A DNA stretch of 64,000 bases from an archaeon (GTDB taxonomy: Archaea; Micrarchaeota; Micrarchaeia; Norongarragalinales; UBA97), in contig JAGVFW010000013.1 in assembly GCA_020057405.1 (NCBI GenBank), positions 87,144-151,143 of the forward strand, written 5' to 3'. Positions 22,768 through 31,785 of this stretch are shown here, one piece after another (positions within the stretch are counted from its first letter, which is position 1; every line of letters begins with the position of its first letter). The notes beneath the pieces were generated by a model, which was not told the origin of the DNA, ran no database searches, and saw only the letters and a program-made list of their open reading frames with translations. Made by a program: the position numbers and the translations under genes.

Positions 22768-23184
22768 TTAGTCAACCCTAATCGTCAAGCGCTTGAGCGC
22801 AGCGTTCTTCACATGAGAATAGTCGCGATCATGTTGTATGGCCTTGATTACCGCGAGGTAGCTGCCCGCGTCCGTCCGCTGGGTAGCCCAAACAGACACC
22901 TTAAAGTGGCGCTTCTCGCCCGCCTTTAGCTGGCCGAGTCGAATCTCGCGCGTCTGTGAAATGGCACTGCGATCAACACCGAGGCCCTTGGCCAACGCGA
23001 CGGTAATTGAAGTGAATTCGTTGTTGGCCGCCTGGTCGCCGGTAAAGTTCTCGAGGTCGATCTCCAAGTCCAAGTAGTCGTTGACGTTGGCCTTCAAGCT
23101 ATATGGATGAAGCTCGCAGGCGAGGCCAAACACTGCAGCGTCGCGCGGCTTTTCGCCGCCTCCAAGAAAATCAAAAACACCCAT
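22768..23184 (-). CDS. Hypothetical beta-sandwich protein
   Basis: This 138-residue protein has no signal peptide. Alternating strands (YSLKANVNDYLDLEIDLENFTG, GEKRHFKVSVWATQ, GSYLAVIKAIQHD) resemble an immunoglobulin/CARDB-like fold, but it appears cytosolic. I do not recognise a family. It likely forms an operon with the PRC-barrel gene that follows. Confidence 0.55.
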   Translation of the reverse strand: MGVFDFLGGGEKPRDAAVFGLACELHPYSLKANVNDYLDLEIDLENFTGDQAANNEFTSITVALAKGLGVDRSAISQTREIRLGQLKAGEKRHFKVSVWATQRTDAGSYLAVIKAIQHDRDYSHVKNAALKRLTIRVD

Positions 23185-23260
23185 GGGTTAGAAGCACCTT
23201 ACTAAGGACAAGCAATTGCGAGGAGTTATTTTAACCTATTGGAGGGAGGGGCGCGAAGGC

Positions 23261-23704
23261 CTAGGGAGTTGGGGCATTCACCCAGCCTTCCCACCAGTTC
23301 GCGTACTCCCGCAGCGCCTGGCTGAAGGCCCCGTCAAGCGAATACCGCCCATCGGCACCTTTTTTCACCAAACCCGATCGCTCTAGCGACAAGCAAAGCA
23401 GGTAAAGTGTCCCTTTGGGGGCCGAGAGCTCGCCAACAAGCGCGGCAAAAGACTTTGGCTCCTGCTTCAGGGCCTCCAAGAGCTTGAGCATCAGCCCTTT
23501 TCTGGAGGGAGAAAAAGCGAAGGAATTGGTGATGAAGTTATAGATGGTAAACTGCGACTTGCCCAACCGCCCTACGTCCTCAGTGCTAACGCGGAAGTAG
23601 GCGAAGGCCGTGCCCTTCTGGCGCGCGTAATGCAGCTTGGTCGCGCCAGTGCGCTTAGTCGACCCGGTTCCCGGAGGCACACCCCCCTCACTTCCACTAT
23701 TCAA
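23261..23704 (-). CDS. Winged-helix protein (putative regulator)
   Basis: The 147-residue protein has a C-terminal winged helix (MLKLLEALKQEPKSFAALVGELSAPKGTLYLLCLSLERSGLV..., residues about 78-125). The TTG start has GGAAGTGA nine bases upstream; GTG 23680 is an alternative. It is divergent from eno, and the shared near-palindromic CTACTTAAATAG lies between them, so it could regulate that operon. This is inferred from position only. Confidence 0.55.
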   Translation of the reverse strand: MNSGSEGGVPPGTGSTKRTGATKLHYARQKGTAFAYFRVSTEDVGRLGKSQFTIYNFITNSFAFSPSRKGLMLKLLEALKQEPKSFAALVGELSAPKGTLYLLCLSLERSGLVKKGADGRYSLDGAFSQALREYANWWEGWVNAPTP

Positions 23705-23762
23705 GGTTTTTCACTTCCCCGGGCGCGCAAACGCCGGTTTTAGTCATTCTCACTCGGTGCGA

Positions 23763-23775
23763 CTACTTAAATAGT
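23763..23775. promoter_or_regulatory. TATA element of the eno-apgM operon
   Basis: CTACTTAAATAG is almost a palindrome centred near 23769, 27 nt before ATG 23796. It predicts a leaderless eno mRNA and may also fire towards the winged-helix gene. Confidence 0.55.
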
Positions 23776-23795
23776 TGCCTGCAATAAAGTCGATT

Positions 23796-25115
23796 ATGGC
23801 CGCGGGGTGGGAAACCGGCGCCGATTTAATTGTCGGGGTACGGGCTATCGAAGTCCTTGACTCTAGGGGTAACCCCACAGTCGAGGTGCATGTTGCCGCA
23901 AAACGCGGTAAGGGAGCCGCAATCGCACCCTCAGGAGCGTCAACGGGCATTTTTGAGGCAGTCGAACTACGGGACGGGGGCAAGCGCTATGGTGGTAAAG
24001 GCGTTGCGACCGCCGTTTCTAACGTCAACAAGATAATCGGCCCGAAACTAGTCGGCATGCACGCAACCGACCAAGTGGGGCTTGACTCGCTAATGCGCAA
24101 ACTAGATGGCACTGACGACAAACACAAACTTGGAGCCAACGCCATTGTCGCTACAAGCATGGCCTGCGCAAAGGCCGCCGCTTCCTGCCTGGGCCTAAAG
24201 ACTCACGAATACTTGGGCGCAAGAAAGCGAGTAGTGATACCCGTACCCTTTTGCAATGTAATCAATGGAGGCAAGCACGCGGCCAACGGACTCGCTTTCC
24301 AAGAGTATATGGTTGCGCCTATCGGCGCCAAGCGTTTTTCTGAGGCAATGGAAGCGACCTGTAGCATTTACCACACACTAGGTAAGAAACTGCAAGCCAA
24401 GCACGGGCCGGGTTCAACCAACGTAGGCGACGAAGGCGGTTACGCGCCGCCCTTCGCAACCGTCGCGGAGCCGTTGGCTTTTTTGGAAGAAGTTGTCGAA
24501 GAAACTGGCTGGAAAGGAAAGGTATTTTTCGCACTTGATTTAGCAGCATCATCGTTTTTTGAGAACGGAAAATATTTGGTCGATGGTAAGAAACTAACCC
24601 CCGGCGAGCTGGCGGATGTGCTTTCCGGCTTGTGCAAAGAGTATCCGATAATATCCATTGAAGACCCGTTTGAAGAAAATGCGTTTGGTGATTTTGCGAG
24701 CTTTACAAAAAAACACCCAAAAATACAGGTGGTTGGTGACGATTTGCTCGTGACAAACACCACTCGCATTAAAACCGCACTCGAACAAGGTGCTTGCAAT
24801 GCCCTTTTACTCAAACCAAACCAAGCCGGTTCTCTTTCTGAAGCAGTGGCAGCAGTTGAAACCGCTTACGAAAACGGCTGGGGCGTCATGGCATCTCACC
24901 GTTCAGGAGACAGCGAAGATGTGTTCATCGCCAGCCTCGCGGTGGGCCTGGGTATAGGCCAGCTAAAGAGTGGCGCGCCAGCCAGGGGCGAACGCACAAG
25001 CAAATACAATAACCTGCTTAGAATTGAATCTTTTTCCGAAGGGAGTGTTGAGTACGCGGGCAAAAATTTCAGGCGACCAGTTACCAGTGTCCCAAAATTA
25101 TGGCGCGGTGAATAA
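23796..25115 (+). CDS. eno: Enolase
   Basis: Enolase interconverts 2-phosphoglycerate and phosphoenolpyruvate. The 439-residue protein has the family marks: EVLDSRGNPTVEV, ASTG, GKHA, FALDLAASS, SIEDPFEENAF, VGDDLLVTN, LLLKPNQAGS, SHRSGDSED and KSGAPARGERTSKYN. ATG 23796 fits the TATA box, whereas an upstream in-frame start would precede the predicted transcript. The phosphoglycerate mutase gene begins 1 nt after its stop. Confidence 0.97.
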   Translation: MAAGWETGADLIVGVRAIEVLDSRGNPTVEVHVAAKRGKGAAIAPSGASTGIFEAVELRDGGKRYGGKGVATAVSNVNKIIGPKLVGMHATDQVGLDSLMRKLDGTDDKHKLGANAIVATSMACAKAAASCLGLKTHEYLGARKRVVIPVPFCNVINGGKHAANGLAFQEYMVAPIGAKRFSEAMEATCSIYHTLGKKLQAKHGPGSTNVGDEGGYAPPFATVAEPLAFLEEVVEETGWKGKVFFALDLAASSFFENGKYLVDGKKLTPGELADVLSGLCKEYPIISIEDPFEENAFGDFASFTKKHPKIQVVGDDLLVTNTTRIKTALEQGACNALLLKPNQAGSLSEAVAAVETAYENGWGVMASHRSGDSEDVFIASLAVGLGIGQLKSGAPARGERTSKYNNLLRIESFSEGSVEYAGKNFRRPVTSVPKLWRGE

Positions 25116-25116
25116 G

Positions 25117-26352
25117 GTGGTTGGCTCAAAAATCGTTTTGATTGTGCTTGATGGGTTAGGTGACCGGCCGGTTGCGCAACTAAATAACTTAACTCCACTT
25201 GAAGCTGCCCGAACGCCTAATTTTGATTATATGGTTGATAGGGGGATTACGGGTATTGTTGACACAATTGCGCCCGGAGTCCGGCCTGGAAGCGACACTT
25301 CACACATGGCCCTGCTAGGTTACGACCCGAAAACACAGTACACCGGCCGCGGTCCCATAGAAGCCGCGGGGGTAGGGCTAAAACTAAGGGCCGGCGACTT
25401 AGCTTTCAGAGCCAATTTTGCCACCCTGGACAAACAAAGCCAAATAATAGACCGCCGGGCCGGCCGCATTACGGATGTAAGTGGATTTGAAACGGCACTC
25501 AATTCAATAAAACTAAAAAACATTCAAATGACTTTCCGAGCAGGAACTGCACACCGCGGCGCTTTGGTCTTAAGGCCAGATAAAACCATACATCTCAGCG
25601 ACAAGATAAGCAGCAACGACCCCAAGGCCGAAAACGTGCGGGTGAAAGATGTCGCGCCCCTCGATTCAAGCAAAGAGGCAAAGGTAACTGCTCAAATTGT
25701 AAACGATTTTCTAACTCAAGCGAGAACAATTTTGGAGAACCACCCGCTAAACAAAAACCGGGTAAAACAAAAACTACTTTCCGCAAACAGCCTTTTGGTG
25801 CGGGGGCCTGGTTTCACCCCGGTACTCGTCCCCTTTGAAACCAAGCACGGGTTGAAGGGGGCTTGCGTTGCCGGCGCGGCGATGTACAAGGGCGTTTCAA
25901 CGCTTGTTGGACTTGACGTAATTCCTGTAAAGGGCGCGACTGGGAAAGTTGATACTAATGTCGAGGCAAAAACCACTGCAGTGCTGCAAGCCCTTGAAAA
26001 GTACGATTTCGTCTTCATGCACGTCAAGGCAACAGATTCACTAGCCGAAGATGGTGATGCAGCAGGAAAAACGGCATTTATAGAAAAAATAGACGCCGCG
26101 CTGCCAAAGCTCGTAGCCCGGGAAGATACGGTTATTGTAGTGACTGCAGACCACACAACTTCAAGCGAACTAAAACGACACACCGGCGACCCCGTTCCCA
26201 TCTTGTTCTACGGGCCGGGTGTACGGCGTGATGCAGTGCGGAAATTCGGGGAACGCGAATGCGCCAAAGGCGATGTCGGCAGGATACGCGGCCTTGACGT
26301 AATGAGCGAGGCAATCAACTTAGCCGGGCGCGCGCCAATGTACGGCACTTAA
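25117..26352 (+). CDS. apgM: Cofactor-independent phosphoglycerate mutase (archaeal ApgM)
   Basis: The 411-residue enzyme converts 3- to 2-phosphoglycerate, the step before enolase. It is in the alkaline-phosphatase superfamily: metal site DGLGDRP, catalytic Ser in [28 protein letters not shown], and [20 protein letters not shown] near the C-terminus. GTG 25117 follows the enolase stop by one base, with GGTGA inside the enolase end as ribosome site, so translation is probably coupled. The final residues RAPMYGT are typical. Confidence 0.95.
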   Translation: MVGSKIVLIVLDGLGDRPVAQLNNLTPLEAARTPNFDYMVDRGITGIVDTIAPGVRPGSDTSHMALLGYDPKTQYTGRGPIEAAGVGLKLRAGDLAFRANFATLDKQSQIIDRRAGRITDVSGFETALNSIKLKNIQMTFRAGTAHRGALVLRPDKTIHLSDKISSNDPKAENVRVKDVAPLDSSKEAKVTAQIVNDFLTQARTILENHPLNKNRVKQKLLSANSLLVRGPGFTPVLVPFETKHGLKGACVAGAAMYKGVSTLVGLDVIPVKGATGKVDTNVEAKTTAVLQALEKYDFVFMHVKATDSLAEDGDAAGKTAFIEKIDAALPKLVAREDTVIVVTADHTTSSELKRHTGDPVPILFYGPGVRRDAVRKFGERECAKGDVGRIRGLDVMSEAINLAGRAPMYGT

Positions 26353-26371
26353 CTCCTTTCTTTTTTTGCCC
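26353..26371 (+). terminator. T-rich terminator after apgM
   Basis: CTCCTTTCTTTTTTTG directly follows the apgM stop. T-runs are the usual archaeal termination signal. The rest of the gap to 26515 shows no gene. Confidence 0.5.
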
Positions 26372-26515
26372 AAATGGCCGTCAGGGGCAACAGCCAGTTT
26401 GGCCGATTAGTGGAAGTGAGGGGGGAGTCGGGCAATTTATGGGCGCACCCCACCCAAACAATGCCCGATTACCAGAACTGCGGGGCGGGTCAAACTTCCT
26501 TCTCATCCCGAATCA

Positions 26516-26896
26516 TCAGAGTATGACAAAGGAAATGGGTTTGCCCTTCGAGCTGAAAGCCGCAGTCATGCCCACGGAGTAGGGTGGGCCGGAAGCAATC
26601 AAGTGCGCGCGGCCGTAACGGCCGAACAGGTGCAGGTCCGCAGACGACGGTCGCGCCGGGCTGTTGGGGTGCGAGTGGAACGTTCCAACGATGCCTGCCG
26701 AAAGCGGGACGTTAACCGAGTCAAACCACACGCTAGAGGAATTGGCTTCCGAAAGCGGCGCGAGATAGAGTTTTTCGACAATCACGTCCTCGCCATCGTA
26801 GCGGCCGGGAAACAGGCCGAGAAACTCGTTCGGGTAGCTGTTGGCCGCGCCAAGCAGGCAACTTTCAAAAACATCGCGCGGGAGCAGGAGTCGCAT
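26516..26896 (-). CDS. JAMM/MPN+ zinc protease
   Basis: The 126-residue protein has the JAMM signature: E24 in NEFLGLFPG, then H74-x-H76 with S84 and D87 (HSHPNSPARPSSAD), matching HxHx7Sx2D. Members remove ubiquitin-like tags, for example archaeal desampylases, or process sulfur-carrier precursors. A ThiF-like E1 enzyme is 7 kb away and could belong to the same conjugation or sulfur-transfer pathway; that is inferred. ATG 26896 is preferred over GTG 26905. Confidence 0.85.
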   Translation of the reverse strand: MRLLLPRDVFESCLLGAANSYPNEFLGLFPGRYDGEDVIVEKLYLAPLSEANSSSVWFDSVNVPLSAGIVGTFHSHPNSPARPSSADLHLFGRYGRAHLIASGPPYSVGMTAAFSSKGKPISFVIL

Positions 26897-26910
26897 CAAA
26901 ATCACTCTTT

Positions 26911-26924
26911 GTAGTGCCTAACTT
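26911..26924 (-). repeat. 14-bp repeat word (copy 5)
   Basis: AAGTTAGGCACTAC on the minus strand (plus strand GTAGTGCCTAACTT), 15 nt upstream of the JAMM gene. Confidence 0.8.
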
Positions 26925-27010
26925 TCCTTCCTCATCCACGGGCGCCCGGTTTCTGTCACTGCGGTTCCCCCTTACTGTTATTAAGTTGCTTGCCTACATA
27001 TACTTTCATA

Positions 27011-27361
27011 ATGACTGTATTTTCCTGCAGCAATTGCGCCTTTCGTTTCGAGGGCGACGCGCCCAAGGCGTGCCCGCGCTGTGCAAGTATTGACATTACT
27101 GAATTCCGCCAGACGCGTCACGAGCGTGGAGGCGTAACTATCGTCCGCGAGGAACGCCCGGCGCCCGAAGGCACGGACGGGAAGCCCCACAAACTAATGC
27201 ACTACCGTGAGGGCAAGGCGGGCTGGCAGGACTTCCACAATCAACAGTCGACCGCGTGCCCCAACTGTGGGGGCACCGAATTCGACCGAGACGCCAAACG
27301 CAAGGAAAAAGTCTGCCGCAAGTGCGGCGAAGTCATGCCCCTCCCGCGCAGGTACGCGTAG
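27011..27361 (+). CDS. Double zinc-ribbon protein
   Basis: The 116-residue protein has an N-terminal ribbon with C6/C9 and C21/C24 and a C-terminal TFIIB-like ribbon (CPNC...CRKC). The middle is charged and contains HxxHxHY-like residues. Such proteins are often RNA- or DNA-binding; its role is unknown. An AT-rich TTATTAAGTTG is about 30 nt upstream of the ATG, consistent with a leaderless mRNA. Confidence 0.7.
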   Translation: MTVFSCSNCAFRFEGDAPKACPRCASIDITEFRQTRHERGGVTIVREERPAPEGTDGKPHKLMHYREGKAGWQDFHNQQSTACPNCGGTEFDRDAKRKEKVCRKCGEVMPLPRRYA

Positions 27362-27391
27362 CTTTAGCTTCTTTTCTTCCTGTGCACTAAA

Positions 27392-28810
27392 TTAGTATTG
27401 CTGGCGCGAGCGGTAGTACTGGTAGGAAAGCGCGCCCGCCACTGCGACTAGGAGTGCAAATCCAATCAACTCGGCAGTCGAGACGCCGGGAATCTGCTGC
27501 GAGAGCGACGCGGGCGAACTCGCTTGCTTGTCAAGGGCATCGCGTTCGGCGACAAGCCGCGCCGTGACGTTCTGGAAATCAGCGCGCGAGGCGTTTCCGT
27601 TGATGCGCAGGTTCTGCTCGAGCACTATAAAGTCGGTTTCAAGTCGCGTTACGCGGTCGGCAATTTGCTGCGCGTTGTTAGGGTCCGAGTTCGCAAGTGC
27701 CCGTCCCGCCGGTTCCTCGATGGCAGACAGCGCCCTTGTGGCGGTACGGTAGTCCCCAAGCACGGCCCCCGCAGCGCTAATCCGGCCAATCGCGTGCGCG
27801 TACGCTTTCGAAAACTCACGAGTCTTTGTGATTGCGTCGTCGTACGTAGTCGCGTCAGAGCTGGCAAGCGTGCGTAGGTTTTCCTCGTCCGAGAATGAAA
27901 AGAGCGAGCGAGCGCCGCGAACGGAAGTAAATTCGCTGTTGAATTCAGAGGCGCTCGTGCTATACTCGTCAAGGCGGGAAATCGCCCACGTGGAGTAGTA
28001 GGGGGCGGCCCCGCGCGTTAGCGTCGCCGCGACCTTGGCGCGAATCGCATCCTTGCCCGCGGTCGTATCGGCGTCAATGTAGGCTCCTGCGATGTCGCTC
28101 ATCCTGTCAAGGTCCGCCGACCCAAGGGTACAGCGGTTTAGCCGGCCGTTAGTGGCAAACGGGGGGTACGCAACCATGTGCAAGTGCTGGGTGGTAAAGA
28201 GCCCATACCCGGCCTTGGCTTTTCCAAGCGCCGTTGCCGCTGCTCCCGCGGCAGTCGCGTCGCCAGTCTCAAGCGCGCGGCCTGCAGCTTCCAAGTCGCT
28301 TGCGGCGAGGGTCATTTCAGCAAGGCCGGCGTCAATCCCGGCCTTGGCTTCGACAATGGAGAAACTGATGATGCCCCGCCACAAGCCGGTGCCCCAAAGG
28401 TAGCCGCAGCGGAACTTGTAGTAGCTGGTTTCCATGCAGTTGGACCCGGCGCCGGAGGCAAAATCGTCGTAAACTTGCCGGCACACGGCAACTCCGTTCC
28501 CCAAAGCAGTCGCCCGCGCACTGAATTCCTTGGCTTCTGCGGGGGAAATCGCCAGCCGCACGTCGCTTAGGGCCTCAACCGCTTCGTCGGGTGAGAGCGG
28601 CCCGCCCGTGACGTTATCCAAAAGCACGAGTGAACCCACCGAGCCCTTCACGACGACCGCCCAACCATCGGCGTAGTGCACAGTTGGTGAGTCAACCACG
28701 TCCTCGTTAGGCAGCAAAAACGCCCTTGCGTCATCCGCTGGAGACGCCCAAGCTAGGGGCGCAAACAGGGCGGTCCACGCAAGCAAAAGTAAGGCGGCAA
28801 ATCGGCGCAT
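27392..28810 (-). CDS. Secreted protein with C-terminal membrane anchor
   Basis: The 472-residue protein has a signal peptide (residues 1-22, ending AWAS), a mostly helical extracellular domain with six scattered Cys, and a C-terminal helix (STAELIGFALLVAVAGALSYQYY) followed by a short basic tail. It is a type I membrane protein with the bulk outside. I do not recognise a family. The 41330 gene has the same general plan. Confidence 0.65.
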   Translation of the reverse strand: MRRFAALLLLAWTALFAPLAWASPADDARAFLLPNEDVVDSPTVHYADGWAVVVKGSVGSLVLLDNVTGGPLSPDEAVEALSDVRLAISPAEAKEFSARATALGNGVAVCRQVYDDFASGAGSNCMETSYYKFRCGYLWGTGLWRGIISFSIVEAKAGIDAGLAEMTLAASDLEAAGRALETGDATAAGAAATALGKAKAGYGLFTTQHLHMVAYPPFATNGRLNRCTLGSADLDRMSDIAGAYIDADTTAGKDAIRAKVAATLTRGAAPYYSTWAISRLDEYSTSASEFNSEFTSVRGARSLFSFSDEENLRTLASSDATTYDDAITKTREFSKAYAHAIGRISAAGAVLGDYRTATRALSAIEEPAGRALANSDPNNAQQIADRVTRLETDFIVLEQNLRINGNASRADFQNVTARLVAERDALDKQASSPASLSQQIPGVSTAELIGFALLVAVAGALSYQYYRSRQQY

Positions 28811-28935
28811 TGCACCAACCTCACTCTACGCGCGCTTTTAATTCTATACGGCAAGGGGGCCGCAATTACTGGGGTTAAAAGCAGCCCTGCGGGCAAAAGC
28901 AACCTTAAATGTATTACCTTGCGGTACATGTTGTT

Positions 28936-29646
28936 ATGGGAAAAAAAGAGGGCCTAGACCTAGTTTGGTCGGGCGCGACATCGGGTGCTTACGCAGCGTG
29001 CTTTGGTAAGTGGCGAAAGGTGACCGAAGTCTATGGCATGCTCTACGGCAAGGAAGGTCAAGCCTACAATACCGGCCGCGTGTCTGTAGCAATCAAGCAG
29101 CTGGCCAAGGCGGGGTTTCTCAAGGCCGCCAAGCACCCCAGCACAACCTGGCGGCTCTACACTTCGACACTTGAGCCCCTCTTCACCGAAGCGGAGCTTT
29201 ACGGCGTCGAATTCGACGACAAGCAAAAGCAATTCATTGAAGCTTACCTTGGATGCGCTGCCGGAAAGCCCATTGGCGCGCTTATAACTCCCCGAATTGC
29301 CTTTGTCAAGAAAGCGCCCTTCCCTGCAATGGAGCGGATGCGCGCCGAACTCTCGGCCCTCGTGTCGCTTGCCCTAGTCCACTTGTTTTTCAAGCAGCTA
29401 GAGGGCTATAAAATCCAGGCCTACGTCGAAGCACTATCCGAAACCCTTGGGAAGGAAGGCAAGGACGTAAAGCCGCTAAGTGCGTCTCCCGCAAGCGACG
29501 TGGCCGCCCGCCTTGCCCTGGAGGCCAAGGAAGAGCTGGCCAAGGCCGGGGGCAAGCCCGAGGGAACCGCCCTTTTCCGCCTCATCAAGTACCTTTACCC
29601 CGGCGCCTACGTCGAGCTCCTAGAGCTTGGCCGCCAGGCGGTTTGA
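28936..29646 (+). CDS. Winged-helix-like hypothetical protein
   Basis: The protein has 236 residues from ATG 28936, placed 27 nt after CCTTAAATG (leaderless). Residues 30-85 (WRKVTEVYGMLYG, SVAIKQLAKAGFLKAAK, TWRLYTSTLEP) look like a winged helix. The rest is helical and soluble. It may be a transcriptional regulator, but the family is not recognised. Confidence 0.55.
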   Translation: MGKKEGLDLVWSGATSGAYAACFGKWRKVTEVYGMLYGKEGQAYNTGRVSVAIKQLAKAGFLKAAKHPSTTWRLYTSTLEPLFTEAELYGVEFDDKQKQFIEAYLGCAAGKPIGALITPRIAFVKKAPFPAMERMRAELSALVSLALVHLFFKQLEGYKIQAYVEALSETLGKEGKDVKPLSASPASDVAARLALEAKEELAKAGGKPEGTALFRLIKYLYPGAYVELLELGRQAV

Positions 29647-29713
29647 AAAAGCTTATTACCCAGTTCCGACCCAATAAGTAGTGCTAGTTTTCGTGTTTAG
29701 TGAGGTAAAATAG

Positions 29714-30202
29714 ATGATGAACCAAGGCGGCGTCAGGCCGCTTAACAAGCGTTGGCTGACTTCATTTAGGAAGGAAAAGAAACTCGAAGACTACCTCCTA
29801 GTGGGCGAGCCGCTCGTCCAGTGGCTGACGCAAAAAGGCGAGTGGCGCAAGCTTCTAGTCCGCTGCACCGCAATCGAGTGCCTCGCAGTGTTCAAGCACG
29901 CGCGCCTCAAGCGGAGGCTCAACGTCGTCATCCGCGGCAAGGGCGGAGAGTTCAACAACTTCACCGAATCGCTAGGCGAGCTTGTCTTCCTTACCGACCG
30001 CCTCGGCGCTGCCGACTACGCGGCACTGGCGTTTCCCGTCAGCATGAAGACGCTCATCGTCAGCCAGGCGCAGAACATGCCCGCGAACTGGAAGAAACTC
30101 GGCAAGACTTTTAACGCAACTCACGTCTTCTTCGTCTCCGAAACCCAGCCCACCGCGGTTGAGGAAATCTCGTGGGACGGCGTCCTCAAGCAAAAAGTCT
30201 GA
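29714..30202 (+). CDS. Conserved hypothetical protein
   Basis: The 162-residue soluble alpha/beta protein has GEPLVQWLTQKGEWRKLLVRCTAIE and a hydrophobic core YAALAFPVSMKTLIVSQ. GAGGT lies 8 nt before the ATG. It ends 5 nt before the MBL-fold hydrolase gene, so the two are probably co-transcribed. No function can be assigned. Confidence 0.55.
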   Translation: MMNQGGVRPLNKRWLTSFRKEKKLEDYLLVGEPLVQWLTQKGEWRKLLVRCTAIECLAVFKHARLKRRLNVVIRGKGGEFNNFTESLGELVFLTDRLGAADYAALAFPVSMKTLIVSQAQNMPANWKKLGKTFNATHVFFVSETQPTAVEEISWDGVLKQKV

Positions 30203-30207
30203 AGTTC

Positions 30208-30870
30208 ATGGACTCGCTTAAAGTCCGCGACGCCAAGATAACGTGGCTCGGTCACGCGACCTTCACCGTTGACTGGCAAGGGGGCCGCGCGTGCTTCGAT
30301 CCCTTTCTATTGCCCCCCTCTGCCCCAAAGGCAGCTTGCGACCTCGTGCTTGTCACGCACGAGCACTTCGACCACTGCAACCCAGAAAAGCTGGCGCGCG
30401 TTAGCAACGCGAGCACGACCGTAGTTTGCGGGCCCAACTGCGCAGCCAAATTCTCGCAACTGAACCTGAAGACAACCGAGCTTACCGCGGGCCAGTCGGC
30501 AACCGTAGCCGGAGTGAAAATCATAGCAGTGCCCGCCTACAACGTGGCAAAGCCGTTCCATCCCCGCGGCCTCGGTGTTGGATTCGTCGCCGACTTTGGT
30601 GGGGTGAAAATCTACCATGCCGGTGACACCGACCACATTCCGGAAATGAAATCATTTGCGGCAATGAAAATAGACGTGGCGCTCTTGCCAATCGGCGGTC
30701 ACTACACTATGGACTCGGAGGAAGCCGCCCGCGCCGCAAACGACATTGCCCCCGCTTTCGTCGTGCCAATGCACTACGGCACGATGCCCGAAATCAAGGG
30801 CGATGTCAAGGCATTCGCTGCCCTTGTCGAAAAGAAAACAAAAGTAGTGGAGCTAGAGCCGCTAAAGTAA
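30208..30870 (+). CDS. UPF0173-type metallo-beta-lactamase-fold hydrolase
   Basis: The 220-residue protein begins ITWLGHATF and contains the binuclear metal motif T-H51-E-H53-F-D55-H56, then YHAGDTD (D140) and MHYGTMPE. This is the short, stand-alone MBL hydrolase family annotated as UPF0173/ulaG-like. The substrate is unknown. ATG 30208 is five bases after the upstream stop. Confidence 0.85.
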   Translation: MDSLKVRDAKITWLGHATFTVDWQGGRACFDPFLLPPSAPKAACDLVLVTHEHFDHCNPEKLARVSNASTTVVCGPNCAAKFSQLNLKTTELTAGQSATVAGVKIIAVPAYNVAKPFHPRGLGVGFVADFGGVKIYHAGDTDHIPEMKSFAAMKIDVALLPIGGHYTMDSEEAARAANDIAPAFVVPMHYGTMPEIKGDVKAFAALVEKKTKVVELEPLK

Positions 30871-30898
30871 AAACCGCGGGAAACGAAGGCCCGCGGCC

Positions 30899-31357
30899 TT
30901 AGCGCTTTCGTTTAAGCTTCTTTTTCACGCTCTTCTTGGCCGCGTGCTTTCTCACACGGGCCTTGAGGCGCGCCTCAGCTTTGGAACCCGTCAGCTTCAC
31001 GGGCTTTCTCCGGCCCGCGGCCCCCCGTTTTGCAGCGTGCTTTACCGAACCTGTCACGCGCTCGATTGCCTCAATCAAGCGGCCGATGAGGTTCCCTCGC
31101 GTAGGTTCCCTGTCGACTGGCGTCATGTCGCGCCCGTGGTGCTTTGGCTGCGCCCCGTGGCTGGCTGTGATTCGCTTCCCGCACTTACGGCACACGAATT
31201 CGAGTGTGGCCCCGCGCCTGTCACCGACCGTGGCGGCAGTGTTCTCGCCCCCATCGTCATCGTATTCCTTAGGGTTCATGCGCTCGTCGAGGTCATCCGC
31301 CTCGTGCACCTCGCGCGCCTCTTCTTCAGCAATAGCTTCCTTCAAGTCCCGTGCCAT
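30899..31357 (-). CDS. Basic zinc-binding hypothetical protein
   Basis: The 152-residue protein has an acidic N-terminal half (EEAREVHEADDLDERMN), one CRKC...H...HH zinc-like motif (residues 56-75) and a very basic tail (KAEARLKARVRKHAAKKSVKKK...). Charge separation suggests nucleic-acid or ribosome binding. AGGTGATG precedes the ATG. No family is recognised. Confidence 0.55.
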   Translation of the reverse strand: MARDLKEAIAEEEAREVHEADDLDERMNPKEYDDDGGENTAATVGDRRGATLEFVCRKCGKRITASHGAQPKHHGRDMTPVDREPTRGNLIGRLIEAIERVTGSVKHAAKRGAAGRRKPVKLTGSKAEARLKARVRKHAAKKSVKKKLKRKR

Positions 31358-31414
31358 TTCTCATCACCTGCTTATGTTATAGTGCAACGTAGTGGTGAAA
31401 TAAAAAAGAGAAGC

Positions 31415-31458
31415 AAGGGCGGAAAACAAAAAGAAGAAGGAATTGGGGCGTTTGCCCC
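31415..31458 (-). terminator. Hairpin-T-rich terminator after the SWIB-like gene
   Basis: On the minus strand GGGGC-AAAC-GCCCC (31445-31458) is followed by a T-rich run to about 31415. It begins ten bases after the stop of the small gene. Confidence 0.5.
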
Positions 31459-31468
31459 GTTTCCGAAC

Positions 31469-31630
31469 TTAGGGCTTCTTCATCAAGTTCTTGCGCTTTA
31501 CGAATGCCCAGAGCTTCTTGGTCATTTCGCTTGGCGCGATTGGACTCGTGCCGAAGACTTCGCCGACTGTAGTGTCCTTGACACTTGCGAAGCCGACGGT
31601 AATGCCGCCGAATGGTTTCTTAACTACCAT
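31469..31630 (-). CDS. 53-aa SWIB-like mini-protein
   Basis: The ATG at 31630 follows AGGTGATG and gives 53 residues. The second half, IAPSEMTKKLWAFVKRKNLMKK, resembles the core helix of SWIB/MDM2 domains (xxPxExxKKLWxYIKxxNL). The first half (MVVKKPFGGITVGFASVKD) is a basic strand region. It may be a small chromatin-associated protein. It has its own terminator. The similarity is short, so the call is tentative. Confidence 0.55.
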   Translation of the reverse strand: MVVKKPFGGITVGFASVKDTTVGEVFGTSPIAPSEMTKKLWAFVKRKNLMKKP

Positions 31631-31751
31631 TTACATCACCTATTTTTTAATTGGATCCCGTCGAAGCAACGCGCGTCGCCCCTTCCCCGGAAAACCAAAA
31701 TCCTTACCCCCCCTCCCTTTAAATAGGTAGTGTTTTTCTCCCTCGCAAAAA

Positions 31752-31763
31752 ACAGTTTAAACA
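31752..31763 (+). promoter_or_regulatory. TATA element of PEP carboxylase gene
   Basis: CAGTTTAAACAC centred near 31758 is 28 nt before ATG 31786, predicting a leaderless message. A second box CTTTAAATAGG (31719-31729) may serve the minus-strand SWIB-like gene. Confidence 0.5.
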
Positions 31764-31785
31764 CTTTGCCCGCGTAACGCATTTC

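Noticed and set aside
24970-25116. Longer N-terminus of phosphoglycerate mutase
   Set aside because: It lies entirely within enolase in another frame; GTG 25117 begins the conserved [12 protein letters not shown] region.
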